Assembly: GCF_000380085.1 (NCBI RefSeq)
Contig: NZ_KB904544.1
Coordinates: 1 to 63,618 of the forward strand
From: Streptococcus merionis DSM 19192
Lineage (GTDB): Bacteria > Bacillota > Bacilli > Lactobacillales > Streptococcaceae
Direction: 5' to 3'
Length of the DNA stretch: 63,618 nucleotides
The translations under genes and the position numbers were made by a program. Below, piece after piece: positions 1-7,852 of the stretch (positions are counted from its first letter, which is position 1; each line of letters starts with the position of its first letter). A model generated the notes under the pieces. The model did no database searches. It saw nothing but the letters and a program-made list of their open reading frames with translations, and was not told the DNA's origin.

Positions 1-265
1 CTTGGTTTGAGCAACAGTTGATCCCTAGCCTAAGGGAACCTCATCTTGTGATTATGGATAATGCTTCCTTTCATCCCAAATCCAGACTGGATAACATTGG
101 TATTCAACATCATCACTATTTTTTGCCACTACCACCTTATTCCCCTGAACTAAACCCAATTGAACAAACTTGGGCAGTTTTGAAGTACCATATAACAGAG
201 CTGTTAAGAAAACTCTCTAGCATTTCCGAATGTTTTGAAGACTATTTTAAAACTTAATGACTATA
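1..265 (+). mobile_element. 3' end of an IS630-family insertion sequence
   Basis: This is the terminal part of an insertion sequence; the rest lies before the window. Bases 3-265 are identical to the reverse complement of 63356-63618. Identity stops after GACTATA at 265, where the flanks diverge, so this is taken as the element's outer end. A TA at the boundary fits the TA target use of the IS630 family, but the inverted repeat at the other end cannot be seen. Confidence 0.75.
3..257 (+). CDS. IS630-family transposase, C-terminal part (start outside window)
   Basis: The frame is open from the first base pairs of the window (WFEQQLIPSLREPH...) to TAA, giving 84 residues. The motif VIMDNASFHPKS carries the second catalytic Asp of the DDE transposase fold. 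PYSPELNPIEQTW, with its Glu, is the hallmark of the DDE_3/IS630 C-terminus. The first catalytic Asp and the helix-turn-helix region are missing because the window starts inside the gene. A TTG at 18 could be read as a start, but the open frame and protein similarity continue upstream of it. An identical copy lies at the other end of the window in opposite orientation. Confidence 0.85.
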   Translation, partial: WFEQQLIPSLREPHLVIMDNASFHPKSRLDNIGIQHHHYFLPLPPYSPELNPIEQTWAVLKYHITELLRKLSSISECFEDYFKT

Positions 266-352
266 TCTCTGCATATCATCATTAATAAATAAAAAATAGT
301 AGATATAGTTATTTTGTTTCCCTTTCAAAACCAAAGCATCTCTATTCCAACT

Positions 353-361
353 TGCTATAAT
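353..361 (+). promoter_or_regulatory. extended -10 promoter (TGCTATAAT)
   Basis: TG-C-TATAAT is a consensus extended -10 element; no good -35 is seen 17 bp upstream. It would start RNA near 368 and transcribe the small frames and the bacteriocin-type membrane protein gene downstream. Confidence 0.5.
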
Positions 362-541
362 GGAGAGAGTATAGAAATTTTAAGTGATGATGTCAATTGG
401 GACAAACTGGAATTCCAAGAATTTCCAAGATATTGTAGCTAATGTAGCAAAATTGTAATGTTTGTAATATACAAAAACATCAAGTAAAATTGGTTTACTG
501 TAATTGTTAATTTTAGTCAAAAATGAAATGGAGACTTTGTT

Positions 542-592
542 ATGACGAAAAGCACTAAAAAGATTACTGGAATTGTAGGTAAGCGCCTATGA
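542..592 (+). CDS. 16-residue micro-ORF coupled to the downstream membrane protein gene
   Basis: ATG at 542 follows a GGAGA Shine-Dalgarno with 7 nt spacing. It encodes the cationic peptide MTKSTKKITGIVGKRL and stops at TGA 590-592, overlapping the ATG of the next gene (ATGA). This is the classic geometry of translational coupling. The peptide has five Lys/Arg plus a short hydrophobic stretch and no leader cleavage motif that I recognise. It could be a leader peptide that sets translation of the exporter gene, a remnant of a bacteriocin gene, or a real small product. No family is recognised. Confidence 0.35.
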   Translation: MTKSTKKITGIVGKRL

Positions 593-2790
593 CATACAAA
601 AACATGTTATTAGGTAAAATGAAGTACTTAATCCTGTTTTTGATTGCCATTCAGAGCGCATTATTTGCTCTGATGGCAATTTTTTTTACAGCTGTTCAGT
701 ATGAGGAGTCATGGAAAAATTATAACCGTAATTCTGGAACAGTTACTGTCTATCTTCAAAGATTATCGGAAGAACAGTCGCAAAGTGTATTCCAATATTT
801 TTTGGAGCAAACCGACTTATCTATTTGGACGAAACGTACTACAAATAGTAGTAGGGATGGTGCAACAAATAGAATGTATATAGATATTCTTGGGAATCCT
901 GCGGGTTTTTCAGATCTTACAAACGGTGGTAAAATGATTTTATCACGCCAACAAATTTCAGATTTATTATCCCATAGTGACAATAACTTGACTATTGGAC
1001 TTGATAAGGGGTCTGATAATATGCTCTACGAATTACCAAGTTTGTTATTTACAACGCCTGTTGTCATAAATCGGTTAGACTATATTTTTCAAGAAACAAA
1101 TACTATAAACGGGATATATCATATCAATGGTCTTCAGGACGATCTCTCAAGAGAAACATTTTTGTCAAACCTCTCAGCCATTACTGGGATTTCTGTTGAA
1201 GACTTGACCCGAGAGAGTTTTGGCAGTAACACTGTTGAGGGAATTGTGCCAATCGTTTTAGCTGCTAGTATTGCAGTAAATGCTATGGTCCTTCTTGTTC
1301 TTTTCCTAATATGTGTTTTACAATCCTTTAAACATTTTGGGACATTGATACTATTGGGATGGGATAGGAAAGAGTTGTGGTTTGCCCTCTTCAAAGATTC
1401 TCTTCTGTTTTCTATTTATATCGCACCTGTTTCCGCACTAGCAACTTGGTTTTTGTCAGGTTGGGCTAGTTTTGGACTATCATCATTTGTGTTAGTCTTT
1501 GCGGGTACAAGCCTTTCAATCTTGTTACTATTGTTAACATTAATCGTTCCAAGTATTGTTGTTTATTTGGTTTCTCCATTAGCTGCAATTCATAAACGGC
1601 TACCAATGAAACCATTAATGGCAACCAGTTTGTTATTCTATGCTTTAGTAGCTGGATTATTAATTGTAGTCAGTCATTCTTTAGATGCACCAATGAATCA
1701 GTTTATTGATAATGTCAAAGTAGCTAGAGAATGGAAAAGCGTTGAAGATATGTATGTTATTTCAGATTTTGTGGAAGGAGATGATATAGGAACTTACTCC
1801 GGTACTACAAATTCACTAGAAAGTAGCATGTATCGCTTTTACCAGCGAATTTCAGAGATTTCAGGTGTTTATATTGCTCAGGGGAAATATCTTGGACAAG
1901 AATACCTTGATACAGTCTATGGTACGTACCACAATGTTCCTAAAAAGCCATTCTGGTATTTAACCTATTCTTATAATTACTTATATGAACTGGGAGTTGA
2001 GTTAAGTAATGAAGAATTATCCGAAATACGTAATGGAGCTAGATTGTATCTTATTCCTGATACTCTAGGTTCAGCGGATATTGAAACCATGAAGGCCTAC
2101 TTGCAGGAAGTTGTCAGGGTAAAATCAGGGGATATAGGGACTAAATTTACAGAAAATCCAAGATTTTTATTTAGAACCTATCAGCCATCTAAGTCCATTT
2201 TTACTTGGTCAAAATCAATCGATCAAGGTGTGACTAGTAAGGACCCTGTTATTTTTGTAGCTGCTCCTGAAAACTTGTACTTCATGGAATCAGCAAATCT
2301 ATCTGTGAGTGGTTATAACGGTATTTTGAAAGTTCGTGATAAAGAAACAATGAATCAGGTGAAATCAATTTTAGATAATGAGTTCCCAGATTTGTCAGAC
2401 AATGAATTGAAATTTACAACGGTCAAGAATTATATCAATGGACTTCAGAAAGATCTTGGTTATACTTTCTACTTATTTGGGAGTATCATTGCTATTATTA
2501 TCTTTACCATGATGTCTATCTTTTGGAGTTTTGTCTTGATTTATCGTTTGCTTTTCGAGGAAAAACTGTATGTACAGTATTTCATGGGCTTTTCACCTTG
2601 GAAGAGATATATCGGTGTTCTTTCTCTTATTGTTAGTGTTTCTGCGATAGAACTACTAGTTTCTATCCTACTAGGTTCAAAATTAGGAATAGTCTTAACA
2701 CTAGTTACATTTGCTTTCCAATTATTACTTCTTTACTTTAATCTGTTTCGTAAAGAAGGAGAAAACATCATACAATCGTTTAGGGGGTGA
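589..2790 (+). CDS. DUF1430-type bacteriocin-associated integral membrane protein
   Basis: The 733-residue protein has one N-terminal membrane helix (about 10-35), a large outer domain, a block of helices near 220-365, a second outer domain near 370-630 and three C-terminal helices. This layout matches the bacteriocin-associated integral membrane (putative immunity) proteins encoded beside lactococcin-972-type bacteriocins, which are FtsX-like permeases. The next gene is its ATPase, 4 nt downstream, so the pair probably forms an ABC exporter or an antibiotic-peptide sensor/protection pump in the cytoplasmic membrane. The start overlaps the stop of a 16-codon frame (ATGA). No lactococcin-972-like precursor is visible upstream, where an insertion sequence ends at 265. 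Confidence 0.7.
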   Translation: MTYKNMLLGKMKYLILFLIAIQSALFALMAIFFTAVQYEESWKNYNRNSGTVTVYLQRLSEEQSQSVFQYFLEQTDLSIWTKRTTNSSRDGATNRMYIDILGNPAGFSDLTNGGKMILSRQQISDLLSHSDNNLTIGLDKGSDNMLYELPSLLFTTPVVINRLDYIFQETNTINGIYHINGLQDDLSRETFLSNLSAITGISVEDLTRESFGSNTVEGIVPIVLAASIAVNAMVLLVLFLICVLQSFKHFGTLILLGWDRKELWFALFKDSLLFSIYIAPVSALATWFLSGWASFGLSSFVLVFAGTSLSILLLLLTLIVPSIVVYLVSPLAAIHKRLPMKPLMATSLLFYALVAGLLIVVSHSLDAPMNQFIDNVKVAREWKSVEDMYVISDFVEGDDIGTYSGTTNSLESSMYRFYQRISEISGVYIAQGKYLGQEYLDTVYGTYHNVPKKPFWYLTYSYNYLYELGVELSNEELSEIRNGARLYLIPDTLGSADIETMKAYLQEVVRVKSGDIGTKFTENPRFLFRTYQPSKSIFTWSKSIDQGVTSKDPVIFVAAPENLYFMESANLSVSGYNGILKVRDKETMNQVKSILDNEFPDLSDNELKFTTVKNYINGLQKDLGYTFYLFGSIIAIIIFTMMSIFWSFVLIYRLLFEEKLYVQYFMGFSPWKRYIGVLSLIVSVSAIELLVSILLGSKLGIVLTLVTFAFQLLLLYFNLFRKEGENIIQSFRG

Positions 2791-2794
2791 TTTA

Positions 2795-3451
2795 ATGTCT
2801 ATGATTTCCGTACAAAATGTGTCAAAAAAATTTGGGTCACGTGAAATTTTAAAAGGCTTAAGTTTTGATGTTGAGGAAAATGAATTTGTAGCTTTAGTAG
2901 GACCATCTGGTTCTGGAAAGTCTACTTTACTCAATATGATTGGCCTTTTGGATAATATTGATAGTGGTAAGATTTTAATCAATGGGAAAGTCTTACCAAA
3001 AGTGAATTCACGTTCTGCAGTTAACTATCGAAAGAATGTTATCAATTATCTGTTTCAATCAAATGCACTCATCTCTACAGCAAGTGTAAAAGATAATCTC
3101 ATGCTTGCCATGACCTTTACTGAGTTCTCCAAAGATGAGAAGGAGAAAAAGATTAAAGAAACTCTGCGATTTGTTGGTTTGGAAAATAGACTAAATAGTA
3201 AGGTTAATGAATTATCGGGAGGTGAGCAACAGAGAATCGCTATCGTGAGAGCTATCTTAAAACCAGGTGACATCATCTTGGCAGATGAACCAACAGGCTC
3301 ATTGGATCCTGATATGGCTCAAAAATCATTTGATTTAATTCGGTCGTTGAGAGATCAGTTTGGAAAAACGATTCTAATCGTCACACATAATTTAGACCAT
3401 GCAAAACAATGTGATCGCATCGTCTCATTGAAGTCAGCTTATCTGATTTAG
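2795..3451 (+). CDS. ABC transporter ATP-binding protein (lactococcin-972-exporter type)
   Basis: This is the nucleotide-binding subunit partnering the preceding DUF1430 membrane protein. Walker [10 protein letters not shown] lies at about residues 36-44, followed by signature LSGGEQQR, Walker B IILADEP and H-loop VTHN. The chosen ATG follows AGGGGGTG with good spacing and gives 218 residues, the usual size of this ATPase group. A longer reading frame runs back into the membrane protein gene but has no reason to be translated. The short C-terminus (ends near VSLKSAYLI) is ordinary for these exporters. Confidence 0.85.
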   Translation: MSMISVQNVSKKFGSREILKGLSFDVEENEFVALVGPSGSGKSTLLNMIGLLDNIDSGKILINGKVLPKVNSRSAVNYRKNVINYLFQSNALISTASVKDNLMLAMTFTEFSKDEKEKKIKETLRFVGLENRLNSKVNELSGGEQQRIAIVRAILKPGDIILADEPTGSLDPDMAQKSFDLIRSLRDQFGKTILIVTHNLDHAKQCDRIVSLKSAYLI

Positions 3452-3523
3452 TAATTTGTCATGAAGTTTATTAAATTTTATGAAAAAATGAGTCAAAGAT
3501 AAAATAGTTCCTTAAGACTAACT

Positions 3524-3568
3524 CTCAGAAGTTTCTAGGTGTAAAATTACTGAGGGTTTTAGTTTTTG
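3524..3568 (+). terminator. likely intrinsic terminator after the ABC pair
   Basis: CTCAG (3524-3528) pairs with CTGAG (3550-3554) at the base of an imperfect stem of about 12 bp. A T-rich tract with runs of 4 and 5 T follows. The position fits the end of the exporter operon. Confidence 0.45.
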
Positions 3569-3917
3569 TCTTAGTCTCCTCTTTACTTTTAAATTCCAAA
3601 TATAAAAGTGTTCATTTATCATAATTTACACTAGCTAACAGTCATTTTTATCTTTTTCTTGTAATTGGTATTGTAGATTTGAATAGAATTATTTTCAGAA
3701 AAATGTTATCTTAAAACTAGAACGATTCATTGATTTTTTGGTTTTTTTCAAGTTCTGCGTCTTTTTCATAAGACTGGCTTGTTTTATATATACAAAACTA
3801 TCTATCTTTTTGAGAAAGGACAGAAGTACGACCATTGGAAGGACTCGATTATGAATAGATAATGTACAAAAAGTGCCTGAAAGCATAAAGAAATGGACCA
3901 AAATAAAGGAGTAGATG
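3569..3917. other. AT-rich intergenic stretch without gene
   Basis: I see no coding frame with a ribosome site here. The only signal near the next gene is the AAGGAG at 3906-3911. Several AT-rich inverted sequences (around TTTTATATATACAAAA near 3782) are too imperfect to name as an operator. Confidence 0.5.
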
Positions 3918-4721
3918 ATGGCGATTAAAGTAATTGCAACAGATATGGATGGTACCTTTCTCAATGCTCAAAATGATTATAATCGAGAGCGTTTTGCCAG
4001 AATCTTTGATACCCTGCAAGAAAAGGGAATTCGATTTGTCAGCATTTCTGGGAATCAGTATTATCAAATCAAGTCTTTTTTTCCTGATTTAGAAGACAAA
4101 ATCACTTTTGTCAGTGAAAATGGAGCCTATTTTGTCGAAAATGCTCACTTCCTTAAGAGTCATCGTTTGCCTGACGAGACTGTCCGTGTGGTTTTAGATT
4201 ATCTGACAGAAGCTCACTTAGACCATGAATTGGTTCTTTGTGGTGAGAAATCGGCTTATATTTTGGTAAAATCAGACCAAAAAACAAAAGACCTCTTTGC
4301 TATTTACTATCATCATCTAAAAGAAGTTGCCTCATTTGAAAGTCTTCCAGATGATTACTTTATGAAATTCTCATTTAATACGCCAGAAGAGCAGACCTAT
4401 GCTATTATTGATGAGTTGAATAAGCGTCTTGGCAATACCGTAACAGCTGTGACCAGCGGTCATGGGAATATTGATGTTATCTCTAAAGGAGTTCATAAGG
4501 GGTCAGCCATGGCCTATTTGTTGGACAAATGGGGGTTAAGTGGCGACAATCTCCTCGCCTTTGGTGATGGTGGAAATGATATTGAAATGCTACGCATGGC
4601 CAAGTATTCCTATGTCATGGCTAATGGCAGTGATGATGTTAAGGAAGTTGCAAAATTCCAAGCACCCAGCCATAACGCGGATGGTGTTTTAGAAGTCATA
4701 GAGCACTATCTAACTTTTTAG
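3918..4721 (+). CDS. Cof-type HAD-superfamily hydrolase
   Basis: The 267-residue protein is a haloacid-dehalogenase phosphatase of the Cof/YidA class, cytoplasmic, acting on small phosphorylated metabolites (sugar phosphates, flavin or PLP are typical). Motif I is DMDGT (residues 9-13), with the second Asp as general acid. The C-terminal GDGGNDIEML is the Cof motif IV that binds magnesium, and a cap domain lies between. ATG at 3918 is preferred over 3915 because it has 6 nt spacing from AAGGAG. The substrate cannot be inferred. The gene is alone between two spacers. Confidence 0.9.
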   Translation: MAIKVIATDMDGTFLNAQNDYNRERFARIFDTLQEKGIRFVSISGNQYYQIKSFFPDLEDKITFVSENGAYFVENAHFLKSHRLPDETVRVVLDYLTEAHLDHELVLCGEKSAYILVKSDQKTKDLFAIYYHHLKEVASFESLPDDYFMKFSFNTPEEQTYAIIDELNKRLGNTVTAVTSGHGNIDVISKGVHKGSAMAYLLDKWGLSGDNLLAFGDGGNDIEMLRMAKYSYVMANGSDDVKEVAKFQAPSHNADGVLEVIEHYLTF

Positions 4722-4817
4722 ACTATGCTCAGTTACTGAGTGGGTCAAACATTTAGGGCTTTCAAATCCCTTTCAACCAACATCTTTCATCAGGTCTTTG
4801 TCGTCTAATGATAAAAA

Positions 4818-4846
4818 TTGACAGTCTGTTTTGAAGCTGGTAAACT
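4818..4846 (+). promoter_or_regulatory. promoter TTGACA-17-TAAACT for the DUF1294 gene
   Basis: Consensus -35 TTGACA at 4818-4823, spacer 17, -10 TAAACT at 4841-4846. The start codon of the next gene lies about 85 bp downstream. Confidence 0.6.
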
Positions 4847-4930
4847 GAAACAATCCTTAGGAGAAAGTAGAACGTCAGATAGTGATGGGAAAGTAAGGAC
4901 TGGTCGTCTGTCTTGATGGGAAAGGAAATA

Positions 4931-5212
4931 ATGACACTAAAACAATTGTTAACCCTGCTACTTGTGATTTGGAATGTTTTGGTTTTTCTCAGCTACGGCT
5001 GGGACAAATACTGTGCTGTGAGGAATCGCTGGCGGTTGTCAGAAAAGTTTCTCCTCCTTGAAGGGCTGCTTTTAGGAGGAGCTGGTGCTTGGTTAGGCGG
5101 CCAAGTTTTTCATCATAAGATTCGCAAGTGGTATTTTCAACTAATCTGGTGGCTTGGTCTGGCACTGTTAGTCGGTCTGCTTTACTGGATCTGGTTTGGT
5201 GGTGTGGTCTAA
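4931..5212 (+). CDS. DUF1294 membrane protein
   Basis: A small integral membrane protein (93 residues) with helices near both ends and the family signature around YGWDKYCAVRNRWRLSE and GGAGAWLGGQVFHHKIRK, as in DUF1294 proteins. The function of this family is unknown. ATG at 4931 has AAAGGA 4 nt upstream. Frames starting at TTG 4913 or ATG 4916 would add MMGKEI without a ribosome site. It has its own promoter and is followed by a hairpin terminator. Confidence 0.8.
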   Translation: MTLKQLLTLLLVIWNVLVFLSYGWDKYCAVRNRWRLSEKFLLLEGLLLGGAGAWLGGQVFHHKIRKWYFQLIWWLGLALLVGLLYWIWFGGVV

Positions 5213-5228
5213 TCATTAGCTACAAAAG

Positions 5229-5269
5229 TCGTCTCATTATCAGGTTTTGAGACGATTTTCTGCTTTTAC
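5229..5269 (+). terminator. intrinsic terminator after DUF1294 gene
   Basis: TCGTCTCA (5229-5236) pairs perfectly with TGAGACGA (5248-5255), followed by TTTTCTGCTTTT. Confidence 0.7.
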
Positions 5270-5271
5270 TG

Positions 5272-5280
5272 TGGTAAAAT
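5272..5280 (+). promoter_or_regulatory. extended -10 promoter TGGTAAAAT
   Basis: TGG-TAAAAT lies directly after the terminator and 32 bp before the next start codon. No clear -35 is seen. Confidence 0.45.
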
Positions 5281-5312
5281 GAGAAAAAGATCTGGCATAA
5301 AAGGAGAAAATG

Positions 5313-5612
5313 ATGGCACGTATTGTTTATGTTAATCGCAAAGCTTCAAATACTGGCTGTGGCTGCCTAGCTATCGGTCTCTTACTGGGACTTGTCTTTC
5401 TCAAATCTTTCTGGCGTCCCATTCTGGTCATTCTTTTAGTGATGCTTATCTGGGGCTGGCTCAAGCAGTTATTGGCTCCAGACAAGAGATCCGAGAAGGG
5501 TGTGTCATGGACAGAAGAGTCGGGCTTTCAAGACTATCCTCAGGACTTTGGAGAGCTAGGGCGAAGGATCAAGGACGCTGAGGTGATAGAGGGAGATGAC
5601 GATGTTCATTGA
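5313..5612 (+). CDS. small membrane protein of unknown function
   Basis: I do not recognise this 99-residue protein. It has a short cationic N-terminus, a CGC motif and two closely spaced hydrophobic segments (about 20-36 and 40-56). A charged acidic tail ends in EGDDDVH. ATG 5313 is favoured over 5310 by spacing to AAGGAG. The gene overlaps the start of the following ATPase gene, so the two are probably co-translated and may form a membrane/ATPase pair. Confidence 0.6.
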   Translation: MARIVYVNRKASNTGCGCLAIGLLLGLVFLKSFWRPILVILLVMLIWGWLKQLLAPDKRSEKGVSWTEESGFQDYPQDFGELGRRIKDAEVIEGDDDVH

Positions 5613-6324
5613 GTGTGTGACCGTCATGGATTTGCCAGAGGAAGCTTACTTTGCTCAAATTCCCGCCCTAAAATCGCTGGAACAACTGACCTTTGATCGT
5701 CCGATTACCTTTTTTATGGGCGAAAATGGCAGTGGCAAATCGACCTTACTGGAAGCTATCGCTGTTCAGATGGGATTCAATCCAGAAGGTGGTAGCATCA
5801 ATTTCAACTTTTCAACCAGAGATACCCATGCTAGCTTGGATCGACACATCAGGATTTCCAAGGGCTATGAGAGACCCAAGGATAGTTTTTTTCTGAGAGG
5901 TGAGAGCTATTACAATGTCTCTAGTTATCTAGAGGAGATTTATCGTGGTGAAAAAGGAAGACAGCTGATGGAGAAGGTTTATGGCGGAGTACCTCATGAA
6001 CGCTCTCACGGTCAGGCTTTCTTGAATCTAATAACGCAGCGCTTTCGTGGGCAGGGGCTCTATATTCTAGATGAGCCAGAGGTGGCCTTGTCTCCTCAGA
6101 ACCAGCTGGTGGTCATGGTTAAACTATATGAACTCGCTCAGTCAGGTTCCCAATTTCTAATTGCGACGCATTCGCCTATTTTGAGTCGTTTGCCAAATGC
6201 GCGGATCTATGAATTTTCAGATCAAATCAAGCAGGTGAATTATCAGGAAACGCAGAGCTATCGCATCACTCAATTGCTGATGGAACAGCCAGAGCAACTT
6301 TTGCATCATCTTTTTAGAGACTGA
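5602..6324 (+). CDS. predicted AAA ATPase (COG3910-like, SMC-type nucleotide-binding fold)
   Basis: The protein (240 residues) carries Walker A GENGSGKST and a Walker B-like LYILDEPEVALS, then IATHSPIL with the switch His. This order is that of the ABC/SMC-like predicted ATPases with no membrane part. It contains no DNA-binding or nuclease domain that I can see. ATG 5602 follows GAGGGAG at proper distance; ATG 5596 is the alternative. It overlaps the preceding small membrane protein gene. Its stop codon lies inside the stem of the terminator. Role unknown. Confidence 0.8.
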   Translation: MFIECVTVMDLPEEAYFAQIPALKSLEQLTFDRPITFFMGENGSGKSTLLEAIAVQMGFNPEGGSINFNFSTRDTHASLDRHIRISKGYERPKDSFFLRGESYYNVSSYLEEIYRGEKGRQLMEKVYGGVPHERSHGQAFLNLITQRFRGQGLYILDEPEVALSPQNQLVVMVKLYELAQSGSQFLIATHSPILSRLPNARIYEFSDQIKQVNYQETQSYRITQLLMEQPEQLLHHLFRD

Positions 6325-6345
6325 TCCGATAGGATCAGTTTTTTT
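6320..6345 (+). terminator. intrinsic terminator overlapping the stop codon
   Basis: ACTGATCC-GATA-GGATCAGT followed by seven T. The 8-bp stem is perfect and includes the TGA stop (6322-6324) of the ATPase gene. Confidence 0.85.
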
Positions 6346-6384
6346 GCTGGCCTTTTCCGATTTAAAATGGAAAATATATGTTTT

Positions 6385-6421
6385 AAAAAGCGTTTACATA
6401 TCAGAGAAAGTTGAGTATGAT
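6385..6421 (+). promoter_or_regulatory. promoter with overlapping cre (CcpA) site for the PTS operon
   Basis: -35 TTTACA (6393-6398), 17-bp spacer, -10 TATGAT (6416-6421). AAAAAGCGTTTACA (6385-6398) matches the catabolite-responsive element pattern and covers the -35, so CcpA binding should repress the operon when preferred sugar is present. Confidence 0.7.
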
Positions 6422-6456
6422 AGAACTGTACCAAACAAGACGGAGGACTTACAATC

Positions 6457-7833
6457 ATGATTCGATTTCCAGATGATTTTGTATGGGGGAGTTCCACTTC
6501 AGGACCTCAGTCAGAAGGGCGCTTGCCTGATGATGGCAAGGGGGATAATACTTGGGACTACTGGTTCCGTCAGGCTCCTGAAAAGTTCCACAATCAAGTT
6601 GGGCCAGAAGTGACCTCAACTTTCTACGAACACTACGAGACAGACCTAGATTATCTGTTAGAGACTGGCCATACCGCTTTTCGGACATCGATTCAGTGGT
6701 CACGCTTGATTCCAGATGGTGATGGAGAGGTCAATCCCAAGGCGGTTGATTTTTACCGAAAGGTATTTGAGGGAGTCAAGGCGCGTGGCATTGAGCTCTT
6801 GGTTAATCTCTATCATTTTGACCTCCCGATGGCATTGGAGTTAAAAGGAGGATGGGTGGAGCGCTCTACTGTTCTTGCTTACGAGCGGTATGCCCGTCTG
6901 TGCTTTGAGATGTTTGGTGATCTGGTGGATCGCTGGATTACCTTTAATGAACCAATCGTTCCTGTCGAGTGTGGCTATTTTTACCAGCTTCATTATCCAG
7001 CGACAGTTGATCCCAAGGCTGGTATTCAGGTGGCTTACCACACACAGTTGGCCAGCAGTTTAGCAGTCAAGGCCTGTCATGAGCTTATTCCTGATAGTAA
7101 GATTGGGATTGTGCTCAATTTGACACCTGCCTATCCACGTAGCCAGCACCCAGCTGATGTCAAGGCGGCTCGCATTGCAGAACTCTTTCAGGCCAAATCG
7201 TTCCTAGATCCGTCTGTTAAGGGGGCTTATCCTCAGGAGTTGATTGACCTTATTCGGATGCATGATTTGACGCCAGCTTATCAGGCGGAGGATCTGGAGG
7301 TTATTCGGGAGAACTGTGTGGATTACCTCGGCGTCAATTATTACCAACCCTTGCGGGTGGCAGCGCCGAGATATGCGGCTAACCCTGAGGCACCGTTTTT
7401 CCCATCTGTTTATTTTGATCATTATGAGATGCCAGGGCGCAAGATGAATCCGCACCGCGGTTGGGAAATTTACGAGCGAGGCGTTTACGATATTGCCCAG
7501 AATCTTAAGAAAAATTATGGCAATATCGAATGGCTGCTGACAGAGAATGGCATGGGTGTTGAAGGGGAGGAAAAATTCCGCAAAAATGGCCAAATCCAGG
7601 ATGATTACCGTATCGAGTTCATCAAGGGGCATTTGCTAGAACTCCACAGAGCTATCCAAGAAGGCGCTAATTGTAAAGGGTACCTGGTTTGGACCTTTAT
7701 CGATTGCTGGTCATGGCTCAACAGCTATAAGAATCGTTATGGCTTAGTCGAGCTAGATTTAACTGACCAATCACGAAGAATCAAAAAATCAGGGCTCTGG
7801 TTTAAACAATTGAGCCAGAACAATGGCTTTTAA
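6457..7833 (+). CDS. GH1 6-phospho-beta-glycosidase
   Basis: This cytoplasmic enzyme hydrolyses beta-glycosides phosphorylated during PTS uptake, releasing a 6-phosphosugar. The 458 residues cover a full GH1 barrel. TFNEP supplies the acid/base Glu165 and LTENG the nucleophile Glu363. The NSYKNRYGLVELD segment near the C-terminus has the Lys/Tyr pattern of phospho-accepting GH1 enzymes. The N-terminal substrate loop reads GPQSEG rather than the usual AxxQxEG. It opens a seven-gene operon with IIA, IIB and IIC of the cellobiose/lactose PTS family, so a 6-phospho-beta-glucoside is the likely substrate. Phospho-galactoside cannot be excluded. Confidence 0.85.
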   Translation: MIRFPDDFVWGSSTSGPQSEGRLPDDGKGDNTWDYWFRQAPEKFHNQVGPEVTSTFYEHYETDLDYLLETGHTAFRTSIQWSRLIPDGDGEVNPKAVDFYRKVFEGVKARGIELLVNLYHFDLPMALELKGGWVERSTVLAYERYARLCFEMFGDLVDRWITFNEPIVPVECGYFYQLHYPATVDPKAGIQVAYHTQLASSLAVKACHELIPDSKIGIVLNLTPAYPRSQHPADVKAARIAELFQAKSFLDPSVKGAYPQELIDLIRMHDLTPAYQAEDLEVIRENCVDYLGVNYYQPLRVAAPRYAANPEAPFFPSVYFDHYEMPGRKMNPHRGWEIYERGVYDIAQNLKKNYGNIEWLLTENGMGVEGEEKFRKNGQIQDDYRIEFIKGHLLELHRAIQEGANCKGYLVWTFIDCWSWLNSYKNRYGLVELDLTDQSRRIKKSGLWFKQLSQNNGF

Positions 7834-7852
7834 GCCCAGAAAGGACTAGTGT

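Noticed and set aside
2711..2794. N-terminal extension of the exporter ATPase
   Set aside because: It would be read inside the membrane protein gene without a ribosome site; the ATG at 2795 has an excellent one.
7204..7632. Antisense 142-codon frame over the GH1 gene
   Set aside because: It lies opposite the catalytic part of the GH1 enzyme and lacks a start signal.
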